A program made the position numbers and the translations under genes. Below, piece after piece: positions 16,278 to 25,815 of a DNA stretch of 64,000 nucleotides. This DNA comes from Halomonas sp. HL-48 (GTDB lineage: Bacteria > Pseudomonadota > Gammaproteobacteria > Pseudomonadales > Halomonadaceae), in the NCBI RefSeq assembly GCF_001314875.1, contig NZ_LJZS01000018.1, forward strand, positions 1-64,000. The letters are read 5' to 3'. Under the pieces are notes generated by a model. It was given only the letters and a program-made list of their open reading frames with translations, did no database searches and was not told the origin of the DNA. Each line of letters starts with the position of its first letter. The stretch's first letter is position 1.

Positions 16278-17489
16278 ATGACCTATCGCACGATTCGCCA
16301 ACGCCTTCTATTGAGCGCCGGCAGTACGGTGATCATTAGTCTGTTTCTTGCCGCCGCCGCCAATTCACAGGCGTCGACCGACGACTATGATTCATCGCCG
16401 CGTGCGGCGTCCAGCAATCACGCCGAGCCTGCGCACCCCCATAATGCGTCCTACCGGATGCATTTCTGGGAAGAGCTGATGATCGAACCCCAGAATGCCT
16501 GGAGCAAACTGCGCGAAAGCTTCCAATGGCGCGATCAGCCCCTGTCCGCCGAGGCTCAGGCCCGCGTGGACAAATGGATTGATCACTACACGGAAAGGCC
16601 TGAAAACATCGCCACCATTACCGAGCAGGCGACGCCCTGGCTGGCCTGGATCACCCAGCAGGTAAGCGAACGTCAACTGCCCGGCGAAATGGCGCTGATC
16701 CCGTTTGTAGAAAGTTCTTTCGACCCGGGTGCGCGCAGTCATCGCGGGGCAGCCGGCCTGTGGCAATTCATGCCGCAAACGGGCGACGCACTTGGCCTGG
16801 AGCGTAACGGCCAGTATGACGGCAGGCTCGACGTTGTCACATCCACCGAGGCCGCGCTCGACTACCTCGAAATGCAGGCTGACCAATGGTACGAGGGCGA
16901 TCTGCAGCTGTCTGTCGCCGCCTACAACGCTGGGGCCGGGGTCGTGAACAAAGCCAAACAGCGCGCCGAAAGCCAGGGATCAAAGGGTGATTATTGGGAC
17001 CTGGGCCTGCCTCAGGAAACCATGCAGTACCTGCCCAAGCTGCTCGCCATCGCCACCATCATCGATGATCCCGAACGCTACGACATCAGCTTGCCGAATA
17101 TTCGCACAGAGCCCGCCTTTGCCAAGGTAAAGCTTGAGCATTCGGTCACCCTCACCGAGGCATCAAAGCTGCTGGAGGTCGAAAAGTCCACCCTGGCCGA
17201 ACTCAACCCTGGCCTGCTCAATGGCGCGCTTAATCCGTCAAGCGCCCAGACACTGCTGGTGCCTGAAGACGCCGATCAACAGGTGTTGGCGGAACTTTCA
17301 AACGATGGAAATGACCGTCCTGTTGCTGACAGCAATGCACCGGATACCTACCGGGTCGAAAGTGGCGACAGCCTGTCGGCCATTGCCAGCCGTTATAATC
17401 TCAGCTCACAGGAACTGATGCGGTTGAATGCAATCGAGAGCCCTGAGGCTTTACAAGCGGGTCAACTCCTGACACTTTCAGAACGTTAA
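16278..17489 (+). CDS. mltD: Membrane-bound lytic murein transglycosylase D (MltD)
   Basis: 403 residues from ATG 16278, chosen because the signal sequence (RQRLLLSAGSTVIISLFLAAAA) begins there; a GTG at 16233 would overlap gloB. No lipobox Cys is visible near the cleavage site, so it may be periplasmic rather than a lipoprotein. The SLT catalytic domain (about 125-250) holds the catalytic Glu in PFVESSFDPGARS, then GAAGLWQFMPQTG and the AYNAGAG motif. One clear LysM repeat closes the protein (YRVESGDSLSAIASRYNLSS), preceded by a weaker LysM-like segment. It cleaves peptidoglycan glycan strands with formation of 1,6-anhydro ends. Confidence 0.92.
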   Translation: MTYRTIRQRLLLSAGSTVIISLFLAAAANSQASTDDYDSSPRAASSNHAEPAHPHNASYRMHFWEELMIEPQNAWSKLRESFQWRDQPLSAEAQARVDKWIDHYTERPENIATITEQATPWLAWITQQVSERQLPGEMALIPFVESSFDPGARSHRGAAGLWQFMPQTGDALGLERNGQYDGRLDVVTSTEAALDYLEMQADQWYEGDLQLSVAAYNAGAGVVNKAKQRAESQGSKGDYWDLGLPQETMQYLPKLLAIATIIDDPERYDISLPNIRTEPAFAKVKLEHSVTLTEASKLLEVEKSTLAELNPGLLNGALNPSSAQTLLVPEDADQQVLAELSNDGNDRPVADSNAPDTYRVESGDSLSAIASRYNLSSQELMRLNAIESPEALQAGQLLTLSER

Positions 17490-17522
17490 GATTCACTGCC
17501 TTGTCGATAGGGAAACTGCCCC

Positions 17523-19421
17523 ATGCACTGTGGCGTTGTTCTGCGTCCCGTATCATGCATTGCCCGTAACGCCTTGCTTGTGCTCTGCTCACTGGCAAGC
17601 TTTTTCGCCTATAGCGACACGGATATTGCCCCCACGGCCACGGACGGCACTGCGCCTATCAAAACGCGCCACGCGCTTTCGCTTTACGGCTCACCGGCGC
17701 TGGATGAGGATTTCGAACACTTTTCTCACGTCAATCCAGACGCCCCTAAAGGCGGCAGTATCACCCACACGGCCGTGGGCGGCAGTTTCGACTCGACAAA
17801 CCCATTCATTACTCGCGGCACCCCGGCAACCGGCGTATCGCGGATTTATGACACCTTGATGGCGAGCAACCCCAACGAGCCCTTCAGCCTTTACGGCCTG
17901 CTCGCCGAAGGCGTGCGCCTGGACCCTGATCGCGAATGGATCGAGTTTGATATTCGTCCAGAGGCGCGTTTTCAGGACGGTGAGCCGGTAACCGCCTACG
18001 ACGTGGTGTTTTCGCTGAACCTGTTGCGTGAGGAAGGCAATCCGTTCTACAGCAGCTACTATGCAGGCGTCGAGCAGGCCGTCGCGCTCAATGAGCACCA
18101 GGTACGCTTCACCCTGACCGACACCGAATCCCGGGAGTTGCCGCTCATCGTGGCCCAGTTGCCCATTCTGCCGCGCCACTACTGGGAGCAGCATGATTTT
18201 AGCGCGCCCTCCCTGGCCGCTCACCCCGGCTCAGGCCCCTACAAGATCAGTGAAGTGGACCCGGGCCGGCAGATCGTCTACGAGCGCGACGAAGACTATT
18301 GGGCAAAAGACCTGCCGGTGAACGTGGGCCGCAACAATATCGACCGGGTGATCTACGATTACTACCGAGACCGGGAGATTGCCTGGGAAGCCTTCAAGGC
18401 CGGACTGACAGATTTTCGCACCGATGCCCGCGCCGCCACCTGGGCCATTGGCTACGACTTTCCTGCCTATGAAGAGGGCCTGGTCAAGCGCATCACGGTA
18501 CCCGACGCGAATCCGTCCATGATGCAGGGGTTCGTGTTCAATCTGCGCAAGGAAAAATTCCAGGACCCGCGGGTTCGCGAAGCGCTCAGTCTGGCGTTTG
18601 ATTTCCCCTGGCTGAATACCAATATTTTCTACGATACCTATCAACGTACCGAGAGCTTCTTCCAGAACTCCGAGATGGAAGCCGAAGGGCCACCCAGCGA
18701 CGCTGCCCTCGAACTGCTTGAGCCACACCGTGAAGCGTTGCTGGACTCCCATCAATCCGACCGACTGTTCACCGAGGCTCTGCCGATCGACCACCCCAAG
18801 GACCTTCGTGAACGCCTGCGGCTTGCCCTGGACCTGCTCCGTGAGGCGGGATACCAAGTGGAGGACGGCGTTCTCGTCCACCAGGACACCGGGCAGCCGC
18901 TGAGCCTGGAAGTCCTGCTCTACGATTCAGGTATGGAGCGTGTGGTTCAGCCTACGCTACGTAACATGGCCCGCCTGGGCGTGCAGACGTCATTACGTAT
19001 TGTCGATATTAACCAGTATCTCAACCGTCAGCGTAATTTCGACTTTGACATGGTGGTCAGCCATTTTCCGCAGTCCAATAACCCGGGGAATGAACAGCGT
19101 GACTTCTGGACCAGCCAAGCGGCCGACTCACCCCAGAGTCGCAACCGCATGGGCCTTGCGCATCCGGCGGTCGATGATCTGGTCGAGCAGCTTATCCGTG
19201 CAGACGACCGCGAAGAACTCAATACCATTACCCAGACGTTGGATCGGGTGTTGCGCTGGGGATTTTATGTTATTCCTCATTACCATTCAGGCGAGACGCG
19301 GATCGCCATTTGGGATAAATTCGGTTATCCCGACCCCTTCCCTGAATATGCCATGGATCTAGACGCGTGGTGGGTAGACCCCGAACGTGAAGCCGCTTTA
19401 CAGCGTCAATCCCGACGCTGA
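17523..19421 (+). CDS. yejA: YejA-type peptide ABC transporter binding protein
   Basis: 632 residues. A signal peptide (about 1-31, ending FAYS) and an SBP_bac_5 fold: [20 protein letters not shown] near the mature start, then [20 protein letters not shown], a YejA-typical segment. YejA captures oligopeptides (including microcin C in enterics) in the periplasm and passes them to YejBEF. It is the first gene of a four-gene importer operon, with yejB starting 20 nt later. Family length is normal. Confidence 0.95.
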   Translation: MHCGVVLRPVSCIARNALLVLCSLASFFAYSDTDIAPTATDGTAPIKTRHALSLYGSPALDEDFEHFSHVNPDAPKGGSITHTAVGGSFDSTNPFITRGTPATGVSRIYDTLMASNPNEPFSLYGLLAEGVRLDPDREWIEFDIRPEARFQDGEPVTAYDVVFSLNLLREEGNPFYSSYYAGVEQAVALNEHQVRFTLTDTESRELPLIVAQLPILPRHYWEQHDFSAPSLAAHPGSGPYKISEVDPGRQIVYERDEDYWAKDLPVNVGRNNIDRVIYDYYRDREIAWEAFKAGLTDFRTDARAATWAIGYDFPAYEEGLVKRITVPDANPSMMQGFVFNLRKEKFQDPRVREALSLAFDFPWLNTNIFYDTYQRTESFFQNSEMEAEGPPSDAALELLEPHREALLDSHQSDRLFTEALPIDHPKDLRERLRLALDLLREAGYQVEDGVLVHQDTGQPLSLEVLLYDSGMERVVQPTLRNMARLGVQTSLRIVDINQYLNRQRNFDFDMVVSHFPQSNNPGNEQRDFWTSQAADSPQSRNRMGLAHPAVDDLVEQLIRADDREELNTITQTLDRVLRWGFYVIPHYHSGETRIAIWDKFGYPDPFPEYAMDLDAWWVDPEREAALQRQSRR

Positions 19422-19441
19422 GCCGGTGTGAGGAGAACGCT

Positions 19442-20515
19442 GTGGCACGCTACACGCTACGTCGACTGCTGCTGATGATACCTACTCTGATAGGCATCAT
19501 GCTGCTCAATTTCATTATCGTGCAGGCTGCGCCCGGCGGCCCGATCGATCAGATGCTGGCACGCTTCGAAGGCGCCGATGCCATGGCCAGTACACGCCTG
19601 GACATGGGTGGCGCGGATGTCCAGGTGAACGACGAGTCACGCGGAGCTCGCGGAATTGACCCGCGCTTCATCGAGCAGCTCGAACAGCAGTTCGGCTTTG
19701 ACAAGCCCGCCCATGAGCGTTTTCTGGGCATGATGGGCGACTATCTGACGTTCGACTTTGGCACCAGTTTCTTCCGCGACCGCCCCGTCACGGAACTGAT
19801 GATCGAGCGCCTGCCGGTGTCGATCTCACTAGGGCTCTGGACGACGCTGCTGGTCTACCTGATCTCGATTCCGCTCGGCGTTCGTAAAGCGCTACGACAC
19901 GGCTCGCGCTTTGACGTCTGGACCTCTGGCCTGGTGATCGTCGGCTATGCCATTCCCGGGTTTTTATTCGCCATTTTGCTGATTGTGGTGTTTGCAGGCG
20001 GCACCTACCTGGACTGGTTTCCGCTCAGGGGGCTGACATCACCGGACTTCGACCAGCTCTCCATCGGGGGCAAAATCAAGGACTATTTCTGGCATATCAC
20101 CCTCCCCGTGATTGCCGCCGCGATCGGCAGTTTTGCCACGCTCACCATGCTCACCAAAAACAGCTTCCTGGATGAAATCCATAAGCAATACGTGCTCACC
20201 GCCCGTGCCAAAGGCGCCGATGAGCGACGTATTCTCTACGGTCATGTGTTTCGCAATGCCATGCTGATTATTATCGCCGGCCTGCCCTCCGCCCTGATCG
20301 GCATTTTCTTCACCGGCTCGCTGCTGATCGAGGTGATTTTCTCCCTCGACGGCCTCGGCCTGCTGGGATTTGAAGCGGTCATGCAGCGCGACTATCCGGT
20401 CATTTTTGGCACCCTGTTTCTCTATACGTTGATTGGCTTGCTGCTCAAGCTGGTGTCGGACCTGACATATGTGTGGGTGGACCCACGCATCGACTTTGCA
20501 ACACGGGAATCGTGA
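19442..20515 (+). CDS. yejB: Peptide ABC transporter permease YejB
   Basis: 357 residues, GTG start at 19442 behind gaggag. Inner-membrane permease: N-terminal helix ([20 protein letters not shown]), a soluble insert, then the binding-protein-dependent transport domain with the EAA-type loop ([20 protein letters not shown]) that contacts the ATPase. It pairs with YejE to form the channel. It sits between yejA and yejE on one strand. Confidence 0.95.
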   Translation: MARYTLRRLLLMIPTLIGIMLLNFIIVQAAPGGPIDQMLARFEGADAMASTRLDMGGADVQVNDESRGARGIDPRFIEQLEQQFGFDKPAHERFLGMMGDYLTFDFGTSFFRDRPVTELMIERLPVSISLGLWTTLLVYLISIPLGVRKALRHGSRFDVWTSGLVIVGYAIPGFLFAILLIVVFAGGTYLDWFPLRGLTSPDFDQLSIGGKIKDYFWHITLPVIAAAIGSFATLTMLTKNSFLDEIHKQYVLTARAKGADERRILYGHVFRNAMLIIIAGLPSALIGIFFTGSLLIEVIFSLDGLGLLGFEAVMQRDYPVIFGTLFLYTLIGLLLKLVSDLTYVWVDPRIDFATRES

Positions 20516-20517
20516 TC

Positions 20518-21591
20518 ATGGCTGCCTTTTCGTCTCGATTTTCACCTATCACCAAGCGTCGTCTGGCGGCATTCAGATCGAACCGACGGGCCTGGGTATC
20601 GCTATGGGTGTTTAGCGTTGTGTTTGTGCTTAGCCTGTTTGCTGAGCTGATTGCCAACGACAAGCCAATCGTCATGCAGTATGACGGCGAGTGGTATGTG
20701 CCGCTGCTGGTCGACTACCCGGAAACCGAATTTGACGGTTTTTTGCCGACGCGTACCGACTACCTCGACCCCTTTATCCAGCAGCAGATAGCGGAAAATG
20801 GCTGGGCGCTATGGCCGCTGATCCCGTTTTCCTACCAAACCCTCGACATGCAGATGACCCAGCCTTCTCCTGCGCCACCCGACGGTCGCCATTGGCTGGG
20901 CACTGATGATCAAGGACGCGATGTGCTCGCCCGGGTTATCTATGGCTTTCGCCTCTCGGTGGCCTTTGCCCTGGTGTTAACCGCCGGTTCACTGGTCCTT
21001 GGGGTGATCGTGGGCGGCGTTCAAGGCTACTTCGGTGGCAAGGTCGATCTGGTGGGGCAGCGCATTACCGAAATCTGGTCGGGGCTTCCGGTGCTGTTTT
21101 TATTGATTATTTTAGCCAGCTTTGTGCAGCCAGGCTTCTGGTGGCTGCTGGGCATCATGCTGCTGTTTTCATGGCTGGGCCTGGTCGATATTGTCCGCGC
21201 GGAGTTTCTGCGGGCGCGAAATCTGGAATATGTACGCGCAGCCAAGGCCATGGGCCTGCCGTCGCGGCTGATTATGTGGCGGCACGTATTGCCCAATGCC
21301 ATGGTCGCTACCCTGACCTTTATTCCTTTTCTGTTCACCGGGGCAATTGGCACCTTGACCGCGCTGGACTTTCTCGGCTTCGGCCTGCCACCGGGTGCGC
21401 CTTCGCTGGGCGAGCTGGCGGCACAGGGCAAAAATAATCTGCATGCGCCCTGGCTGGGAATCACCGCCTTTATGACGCTGGCCATCATGCTGTCGCTGCT
21501 TGTGTTCATCGGTGAAGGGCTGCGTGACGCCTTTGACCCCCGGCACGTTCAGCAGCATCCGTCTCCTGCCAAGGAAATTACCCATGCCTGA
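20518..21591 (+). CDS. yejE: Peptide ABC transporter permease YejE
   Basis: 357 residues from ATG 20518, two bases after the yejB stop. An OppC-like N-terminal helix, then the YejE-specific periplasmic segment (FDGFLPTRTDYLDPFI) and HWLGTDDQGRDVLARVIYGF, a signature of DppC/OppC-type permeases. The EAA loop is YVRAAKAMGLPSRLIMWRHV. Its last 8 nt overlap the yejF start, which points to coupled translation of channel and ATPase. Confidence 0.95.
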   Translation: MAAFSSRFSPITKRRLAAFRSNRRAWVSLWVFSVVFVLSLFAELIANDKPIVMQYDGEWYVPLLVDYPETEFDGFLPTRTDYLDPFIQQQIAENGWALWPLIPFSYQTLDMQMTQPSPAPPDGRHWLGTDDQGRDVLARVIYGFRLSVAFALVLTAGSLVLGVIVGGVQGYFGGKVDLVGQRITEIWSGLPVLFLLIILASFVQPGFWWLLGIMLLFSWLGLVDIVRAEFLRARNLEYVRAAKAMGLPSRLIMWRHVLPNAMVATLTFIPFLFTGAIGTLTALDFLGFGLPPGAPSLGELAAQGKNNLHAPWLGITAFMTLAIMLSLLVFIGEGLRDAFDPRHVQQHPSPAKEITHA

Positions 21592-23176
21592 GCCGCTACT
21601 TCGCGTCGACAATCTGAGCGTCGCCTTTGACGGCAATCCGGTGGTCGAGTCGCTTTCCCTATCGCTTCACGCCGGTGAAACCCTGGCGATCGTCGGCGAA
21701 TCGGGTTCAGGAAAGTCCGTCTCGGCACTGGGGTTGGTAAATCTGCTGCCTGCCAATGCTCAGGTCAGCGGCGAGCGTCGCTTGAACGGCACGCTGCTGA
21801 ACACGCTCAGCAAGGCCGAGTGGAATGGTTTACGCGGCAACACCGTGGGGGTTGTCTTTCAGGAACCCATGACGTCGCTCAACCCGCTCCACCGCATTGG
21901 CAAGCAGATTGGCGAGTCGCTGCGCCTGCATCAGGGGCTTCGCGGCAAAGCCGCACGGGCGCGCGCCAAAACCCTGCTCGAGCAAGTCAAGCTGCCCCGT
22001 GCAGAAGAGCTGCTCGATGTATGGCCGCATCAGCTGTCGGGCGGGCAACGTCAGCGGGTCATGATTGCCATGGCCATCGCCAACAATCCATCGCTGTTGA
22101 TTGCCGACGAGCCCACTACGGCCCTCGATGTCACCGTCCAACAGGACATCCTGGCCTTGCTCAAGGAACTGCGCGACGAACACGGCATGGGCCTGTTGCT
22201 GATCAGCCACGACCTGAATCTGGTGCGTCGTCACGCCGACCGGGTGTGCGTCATGTATCAGGGCAAGATTCAGGAAACCGGCCCTGTCGATCGCGTCTTC
22301 GAGCAGCCCCAGAGTGACTATACTCAACGGCTATTGGCGGCTGAACCTGAGGGACGGCCGGCACCGGTCACCGCAAGCGCGCCGCTATTGATGGTCAAGC
22401 AGCTGAAAGTCAGCTTCAAACGCCCGAAAGCGGGTTTATTCAAACGCCAGCCGCCAGCGTTCGAAGCGGTCAAGGCCACCGATTTAAGCGTCGCACCGGG
22501 TGAAACATTGGGCATCGTGGGCGAATCGGGCTCCGGGAAAACCACCCTCGCCTCCGCGATCATGCGGCTGGTCACAAGCCAGGGAGAAATTCGCCTGGGT
22601 GATGCACCGTTGAGCCAGCTGACCGGTAACGATCTGCGCCGCCAGCGCCATCGGCTGCAGATGGTATTCCAGGATCCTTACGGCGCGTTATCACCGCGTA
22701 TGCCGGTGTTCGATATCGTCAGCGAAGGCTTACGCTTCCACTATCCTCATTTATCCGACGACGAGGTTACCCAGCGCGTTCACCAAACGCTGAGAGAAGT
22801 CGGCCTGCCGGAAAGCTGCGCGGCGCGCTATCCGCACGAATTTTCCGGTGGTCAGCGCCAGCGGATCGCGGTTGCGCGGGCGATCATCCTGGAACCCGAA
22901 TTGCTGGTGCTCGATGAGCCCACTTCAGCGCTGGATCGCACGGTTCAAAAACAGTTGGTGACGTTATTGCGTGAGCTTCAGGCGCGACGCCAGCTGAGCT
23001 ACTTGTTCATCAGCCATGATCTTGCCGTGGTGCGCGCGATGGCCCATCGCATCATGGTGTTGAAGGAAGGTGACGTCGTCGAGCAAGGCCCGTGTCTGGA
23101 AGTGCTTGCAGCCCCTCAACACCCCTACACCAAGGCACTGATTGCCGCTGCGTATCTGAAGGAATTCACCGGTTAG
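21584..23176 (+). CDS. yejF: Peptide ABC transporter ATP-binding protein YejF (two ATPase domains)
   Basis: 530 residues from ATG 21584 (aagga upstream, overlapping the yejE end). Two complete ABC domains are fused. The first (1 to about 260) has Walker A GESGSGKS, signature LSGGQRQRVMIAMA and Walker B LLIADEPTT. The second (about 265-530) has GESGSGKTT, FSGGQRQRIAVARA and LVLDEPTSALD. Both have intact catalytic Glu and H-loop His (LISHDLNLV, FISHDLAVV). It powers peptide uptake through YejBE and is the last gene of the yejABEF operon. Confidence 0.95.
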   Translation: MPEPLLRVDNLSVAFDGNPVVESLSLSLHAGETLAIVGESGSGKSVSALGLVNLLPANAQVSGERRLNGTLLNTLSKAEWNGLRGNTVGVVFQEPMTSLNPLHRIGKQIGESLRLHQGLRGKAARARAKTLLEQVKLPRAEELLDVWPHQLSGGQRQRVMIAMAIANNPSLLIADEPTTALDVTVQQDILALLKELRDEHGMGLLLISHDLNLVRRHADRVCVMYQGKIQETGPVDRVFEQPQSDYTQRLLAAEPEGRPAPVTASAPLLMVKQLKVSFKRPKAGLFKRQPPAFEAVKATDLSVAPGETLGIVGESGSGKTTLASAIMRLVTSQGEIRLGDAPLSQLTGNDLRRQRHRLQMVFQDPYGALSPRMPVFDIVSEGLRFHYPHLSDDEVTQRVHQTLREVGLPESCAARYPHEFSGGQRQRIAVARAIILEPELLVLDEPTSALDRTVQKQLVTLLRELQARRQLSYLFISHDLAVVRAMAHRIMVLKEGDVVEQGPCLEVLAAPQHPYTKALIAAAYLKEFTG

Positions 23177-23314
23177 CTACTTTGTAGACGTTGATCCATG
23201 AGCCGGATTTGACGTGGCAAAAAATGCAAGATAACGGTATAAATTTTTGCTGAAAACTATGTTAAACCCCGAGGCAGCTGGAGACATGCCACCTCGAGAC
23301 GTTGTTATCATCTA

Positions 23315-24019
23315 TTAGAAACTGGCGATTTCGTCAGAGGTAAGTTCTCGCCATTCGCCGGGCGCCAGCGCATCGGTCAGCACCACATCGCCAATGGAAC
23401 GCCGGTGCAGCGCAACGACATGGTTGCCGAGTGCCACGAACATGCGCTTGACCTGATGGTAACGGCCTTCGGTGATGGTCAGCTCGGCCTGCTGGGGCGA
23501 CAGGAAGCGCAGCGTGGCCGGCTGGGTCGGCGTTTCTTCGCCGTCGAGCATGATGCCGTCGGCGACTTGGTTGATCGCCCATTGAGCCGCCTCGCCTTCC
23601 ATGGGCTCGGCGAGTTCGGCGATATACACCTTTGCGCATCGATGGCGTGGCGATGTGACGCGATGCGACCACTGACCGTCGTCGGTCAGCAGCAACAGTC
23701 CGGTGGTATCCACATCCAACCGCCCGACGGGCTGCAAGCGCTCCGCTTTGGGCAGGTCGATCAGGTCGATCACCCGGGGGTAGAGCCCACGTCGGGCGGT
23801 ACACTCTACATCGGCAGGCTTGTGCAGCATGATATAGCGAAGCCCTACCAGCGCCAGCTGCGCGCCGTTGAGCAACACCACATCGCTTTCGGTATCGATG
23901 TGCGTGGCGGCTTGCTTGATCGGCTCGCCGTTCAAGGTGACCTCGCCATTTTTCAACGCGCGTTTCGCCAGGCTGCGCGTCAAAGGAGTCGTTTCACTTA
24001 AAAAGCGGTCAAGACGCAT
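23315..24019 (-). CDS. rsuA: 16S rRNA pseudouridine(516) synthase RsuA
   Basis: 234 residues from ATG 24019, whose A overlaps the last base of the preceding yafV stop. An S4 RNA-binding domain comes first (MRLDRFLSETTPLTRSLAKR). The RsuA/RluB-type catalytic domain follows with the nucleophile Asp in GRLDVDTTGLLLLTDDG and the EGRYHQVKRMF motif. It makes pseudouridine at position 516 of 16S rRNA. RsuA is chosen over RluB, RluE or RluF from length and the N-terminal S4 domain; specificity is inferred. Confidence 0.88.
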   Translation of the reverse strand: MRLDRFLSETTPLTRSLAKRALKNGEVTLNGEPIKQAATHIDTESDVVLLNGAQLALVGLRYIMLHKPADVECTARRGLYPRVIDLIDLPKAERLQPVGRLDVDTTGLLLLTDDGQWSHRVTSPRHRCAKVYIAELAEPMEGEAAQWAINQVADGIMLDGEETPTQPATLRFLSPQQAELTITEGRYHQVKRMFVALGNHVVALHRRSIGDVVLTDALAPGEWRELTSDEIASF

Positions 24020-24834
24020 TATTGGCCGACTCCTGGCAGCAGCGAAAAACGATCGGCATCTTGCCAAGCTGGGAATTTTTCTCGAAAAGCATCTAGGTCC
24101 GTTTTATTGAGGCATCCCGTTTCAACAAACGGGGTATGCGCTGGATGATCGATCAGTGGCTCGCCCTTGAAGTCCACCAGCATGGAGTCGCCGCTGTAGG
24201 CCAGCCCTTTGGCATCTTCGCCGACACGATTGACGCCGATCACATAGCTGAGGTTCTCAATCGCGCGGGCCTGCAGGAGCGTCCGCCAGGGTTGCCGGCG
24301 AGGTGCCGGCCAGTTGGCCACGCACAGCAGCGCATCATACTCGAAATGTTCATCCTGTGTCGGCTGCTGACGAAGCCAGACCGGAAAACGCAGGTCATAG
24401 CAGACTGTTAGCAGAATGTTAAACCCGTTGAGCTTGACGATCTCGCGGCGCTCGCCCATGCCATAGCGTTCGTGTTCGCCGGCCATGCGGAACAGATGGC
24501 GCTTATCGTAATAGGTCAGCTCGCCTTGAGGGGTCACCCAGATGAGTCGGTTGTAGAACTCACCGTTTTGCTTGATCGCAACGCTGCCAGTTATCACACA
24601 GTCTCGCGACCGCGCCTGTTCCATCAGCCACGCCACACTTTGGCTTTCCTCCATGGGCTGGGCCATTTCGCGCGAGTTCATCGTGAAGCCGGTGGCAAAC
24701 ATCTCGGGCAGTACAATCAGGTCGGTGTCCCGGCTATCAAGTTCACCGAGAAAGCGGGCCAGATGCTCATGATTTGCCTGGGGATTCTCCCAGCGCAGGT
24801 CACATTGCACCAGGCTTGTTCTGAGTTGGCTCAT
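24019..24834 (-). CDS. yafV: Omega-amidase YafV (nitrilase superfamily)
   Basis: 271 residues, ATG 24834 behind aaggag. The carbon-nitrogen hydrolase triad is present: Glu in LPEMFATGF, Lys in YYDKRHLF, Cys in VCYDLRFPVW. It deamidates alpha-ketoglutaramate and alpha-ketosuccinamate, a metabolite-repair and methionine-salvage side step, in the cytoplasm. Its stop codon overlaps the rsuA start, so the two genes form an operon. Confidence 0.92.
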   Translation of the reverse strand: MSQLRTSLVQCDLRWENPQANHEHLARFLGELDSRDTDLIVLPEMFATGFTMNSREMAQPMEESQSVAWLMEQARSRDCVITGSVAIKQNGEFYNRLIWVTPQGELTYYDKRHLFRMAGEHERYGMGERREIVKLNGFNILLTVCYDLRFPVWLRQQPTQDEHFEYDALLCVANWPAPRRQPWRTLLQARAIENLSYVIGVNRVGEDAKGLAYSGDSMLVDFKGEPLIDHPAHTPFVETGCLNKTDLDAFREKFPAWQDADRFSLLPGVGQ

Positions 24835-24906
24835 CGAATCACTCCTTTACGCCGCTCGCGTTGCCGCGATTGTGTTAGATTAGCCTTTTTAAATAATGAG
24901 GCTGCT

Positions 24907-25815
24907 ATGCTTCCCACTCCACCACGCGATCCTGACGCCGTCAAAGGGGTTGGCTTTGGTCTGACGGCCTACGTCATGTGGGGTTGCTTCCCACTTTTTT
25001 TTGCACTGTTTGATGGGGTTCCCGCCTTCGAGGTGCTTATTCACCGCATCCTCTGGTCGTGTCTGTTTCTGGTGGGGCTGATCAGCCTGTTGCGGCGTTG
25101 GCCGCCGGTCGTCGCTGCCCTGATGGAACCCAAGCGCCTGGGGCGCGTGCTCGCCTGCGCCATCCTGATTGGTTTCAATTGGGGGCTGTACATATACGCG
25201 GTGGAAACCAAGCATGTATTGCAGGCCAGTTTAGGCTATTTTTTGACGCCGCTGGTGAACGTAGCACTGGGCATGCTGGTGTTGCGTGAAGTGATGGCAC
25301 GCCTGCAGCTGGTGGCACTGGGGTTGGCAAGCCTTGCCATTGCCATCCAGTTCTTCATGTTGGGGGAGCTGCCATGGATCAGCCTGGCCCTGGCATTGAG
25401 TTTCGGTAGCTATGGGCTGTTCCGGAAACAGGTGCCGCTGGACGGTCTCTCTGGGCTGTTTGTTGAAACCCTGCTGCTATTTCCGCTTGCGCTAATCGCG
25501 CTGGCAGGCTTCAGCTGGTATGGCATTTCGCACTTTCTGGGTGATACACAGACGACGGCCCTGTTGGTAGCCAGCGGCGTTATTACCGCCCTGCCCCTTA
25601 TGGCCTTTGCGGGTGCCGCCCGACGTCTGCGTCTCGCCACGCTGGGGTTCTTGATGTACATCAACCCCAGCATTCAGTTCCTGATTGCCTTGACGGTTTT
25701 CAATGAACCCCTAAGCCCTATCCAATTGACAACGTTTGTCATGATTTGGACAGGGCTTGCGCTCTACTCCTGGTCCGCCTGGCAATCACGCCCTCGCCAG
25801 TTGGCGGCCGGGTAG
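24907..25815 (+). CDS. rarD: RarD-type EamA-family membrane transporter
   Basis: 302 residues from ATG 24907 (gagg upstream). About ten membrane helices in two EamA-like halves. The RarD start signature [19 protein letters not shown] and the [20 protein letters not shown] segment are clear. E. coli RarD is linked to chloramphenicol sensitivity; the natural substrate is unknown. Its last 30 nt overlap the end of the convergent chemoreceptor gene. Confidence 0.92.
   Translation: MLPTPPRDPDAVKGVGFGLTAYVMWGCFPLFFALFDGVPAFEVLIHRILWSCLFLVGLISLLRRWPPVVAALMEPKRLGRVLACAILIGFNWGLYIYAVETKHVLQASLGYFLTPLVNVALGMLVLREVMARLQLVALGLASLAIAIQFFMLGELPWISLALALSFGSYGLFRKQVPLDGLSGLFVETLLLFPLALIALAGFSWYGISHFLGDTQTTALLVASGVITALPLMAFAGAARRLRLATLGFLMYINPSIQFLIALTVFNEPLSPIQLTTFVMIWTGLALYSWSAWQSRPRQLAAG

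Noticed and set aside
17523-23176. yejABEF as a novel peptide system
   Set aside because: All four genes match the known Yej importer in order, length and motifs, and nothing unusual is attached.
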